The translations under genes and the position numbers were made by a program. From assembly GCA_964247055.1 (NCBI GenBank), contig OZ176051.1, positions 248,001-312,000 of the forward strand: a DNA stretch of 64,000 nucleotides, written 5' to 3'. The notes under the pieces were generated by a model. The model ran no database searches. It was not told the DNA's origin and saw only the letters and a list, made by a program, of their open reading frames with translations. Positions 62,885-64,000 of the stretch are shown here, piece by piece (within the stretch, counting starts at the first letter, position 1; every line of letters starts with the position of its first letter). This stretch comes from Paragordius varius. Its lineage: Eukaryota; Nematomorpha.

Positions 62885-64000
62885 ATGGCTACTTAAAATC
62901 CAAATTTGATCAGGTGATGTCGCCATAATTTTTTTTGGGTAGCCCTATAGTAGTTCCATCATCACCCCAAATATTTTTGAGATCGGAGTATAAATGTAAT
63001 TTTTATGAATTTTTTAAATATTTAAAAAATTGATTTTATACGATTTTAAAAATAAAAATGGCTACCTAAAATCCATATTTGATCAGGTGATGTCGCCATA
63101 ATTTTTTTTGGGTAGCCCTATGGTAGTTCCATCATCACCCTAAATATTTTCGAGATCGGAGTATAAATGTAATTTTTATGCATTTTTTAAATATTTAAAA
63201 AATTTATTTTATACGATTTTAAAAATAAAAATGGCTACCTAAAATACAAATTTGATCAGGTGATGTCACCATAATTTTTTTTGGGTAACCCTATGGTGGT
63301 TCCATGATCACCCTAAATATTTTTGAGATCGGAGTATAAATGTAATTTTTATGAATTTATTTAAAAAATTTATTTTATACGATTTTAAAAATAAAAATGG
63401 ATACCTAAAATCCAAATTTGATCAGGTGATGTCGCCATAATTTTTTTTGGGTAGCCCTATGGTAGTTTCATCATCACCCCAAATATTGTCGAGATCGGAC
63501 TTTAAATGTAATTTTTATGAATTTTTTAAATATTTAAAAAATTTATTTTATACGATTTAAAAATAAAAATGGCTACTTAAAATCCAAATTTGATCAGGTG
63601 ATGTCGCCATAATTTTTTTTGGGTAGCCCTATAGTAGTTCCATCATCACCCCAAATATTTTTGAGATCGGAGTATAAATGTAATTTTTATGAATTTTTTA
63701 AATATTTAAAAAATTGATTTTATACGATTTTAAAAATAAAAATGGCTACCTAAAATCCATATTTGATCAGGTGATGTCGCCATAATTTTTTTTGGGTAGC
63801 CCTATGGTAGTTCCATCATCACCCTAAATATTTTGGGGATCGGAGTATAAATGTAATTTTTATGAATTTTTTAAATATTTAAAAAATTTATTTTATACGA
63901 TTTTAAAAATAAAAATGGCTACCTAAAATCCAAATTTGATCAGGTGATGTTGCCATAATTTTTTTTGGGAGCCCTATGGTAGTTCCATCATCACCCCAAA
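62885..64000. repeat. 4-monomer higher-order repeat (684 bp), running off the window
   Basis: GGCTACTTAAAATCC has its ACTTAA at 62891 and 63575, and CCATATTTGATC is at 63073 and 63757, both 684 bp apart. AATTGATTTTATACG recurs at the matching place. The second copy is incomplete at the window edge and ends with a GTTGCC/GGGAGCCC monomer. A 6-unit offset (1028 bp) is also visible for GGATACC (62371 and 63399). The array evidently continues past 64000. Confidence 0.78.

Larger units (their letters stand above)
1..64000. repeat. Tandem satellite array, ~173-bp monomer, entire window
   Basis: The window consists of roughly 370 head-to-tail copies of one AT-rich unit. The start word AAATTTGATC recurs at 1, 176, 349 and so on to 63932, an average step of about 172.4 bp. 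Every copy I read has the same orientation, and no flanking unique DNA is reached at either end. Each unit usually carries two GATC sites, one inside TGATCA and one before CGGA. No reading frame of convincing length exists, because the unit length is usually not a multiple of three and stops recur in all frames. Unit lengths near 170 bp in long arrays are common for centromeric satellites of animals and plants. A centromeric role here is inference, and I do not recognise the family or host. Confidence 0.98.

Noticed and set aside
1-64000. CRISPR array or other repeat-spacer system
   Set aside because: Units are contiguous with no unique spacers. Unit length and composition are far outside CRISPR repeats, and no cas-like gene is present.
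1-64000. Inverted monomers or a strand switch within the array
   Set aside because: I searched for the reverse-complement landmarks GATCAAATTT and GGGTGATGATGG as unit markers and found only forward-oriented units throughout.
1-64000. Transposon-derived origin of the monomer (terminal inverted repeats or target-site duplications)
   Set aside because: The GGCTACC/GGTAGCC inverted repeat is too short, lies around a monomer junction, and no transposase-like sequence or dispersed copy is visible here. It cannot be decided from this window.

Overview
The whole 64 kb window is one uninterrupted satellite DNA array. I see no protein-coding gene, RNA gene, CRISPR array or recognisable transposon. 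The repeat unit is about 173 bp (usually 171-175 bp), AT-rich (the monomer at 176-348 is 45/173 G+C, about 26% by hand count), and always in the same head-to-tail orientation. About 370 monomers are present. The first and last bases both lie inside monomers, so the array continues beyond both ends. Long arrays with a nucleosome-sized unit are typical of eukaryotic centromeric or pericentromeric heterochromatin. That role is an inference, and I cannot name the organism from the sequence.

Each monomer reads, from the arbitrary start AAATTTGATC: a GGTGA-TG-TCACC inverted repeat, a T8 run, GGGTAGCCC, a short G+C-richer stretch ending in CATCACCCC, a variable signature (TTCGAG, GTCGAG, TTGGGG, TTGGAGG, TTTGAG or CTTTGGGG) before ATCGGA, TATAAATG, a perfect 24-bp palindrome, and an A-tract-rich tail ending in GGCTACCTAAAATCC. 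Most variation sits in the signature, in the TCACC/TCGCC/TCACT site and in the T-run. The palindrome and tail are almost invariant.

The array is a patchwork of higher-order repeats (HORs) of different sizes, detected by rare shared variants recurring at constant offsets. The main ones are 5-mer (866 bp, 2.1-3.8 kb); 28-mer and 32/33-mer offsets (4.65-14.3 kb) with embedded 3-mers; 11-mer (1.89 kb, 14.6-18.4 kb); 4-mer/6-mer (24.5-26.3 kb); 4-mer (689 bp, 28.0-29.9 kb); 10-mer (1727 bp, 30.4-33.8 kb); 8-mer (1377 bp, nearly four copies, 34.9-40.2 kb); 7-mer (1210 bp, 40.1-42.3 kb); 5-mer (863 bp, 43.8-45.4 kb); 18-mer (3160 bp, 45.9-52.2 kb); irregular dimer-based blocks (52.2-60.3 kb); a fresh single-monomer expansion (exact 172-bp steps, 60.66-61.52 kb); and 4-mer (684 bp) at the right end.

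The only non-satellite DNA I find is a 66-bp AT-rich insert, at 47036-47101 and again at 50196-50261, duplicated with its 3160-bp HOR. There is also one strongly truncated monomer at 22054-22128. All comparisons were made by eye. Exact HOR borders are uncertain by up to about one monomer, and recent duplications in such DNA could partly reflect assembly.
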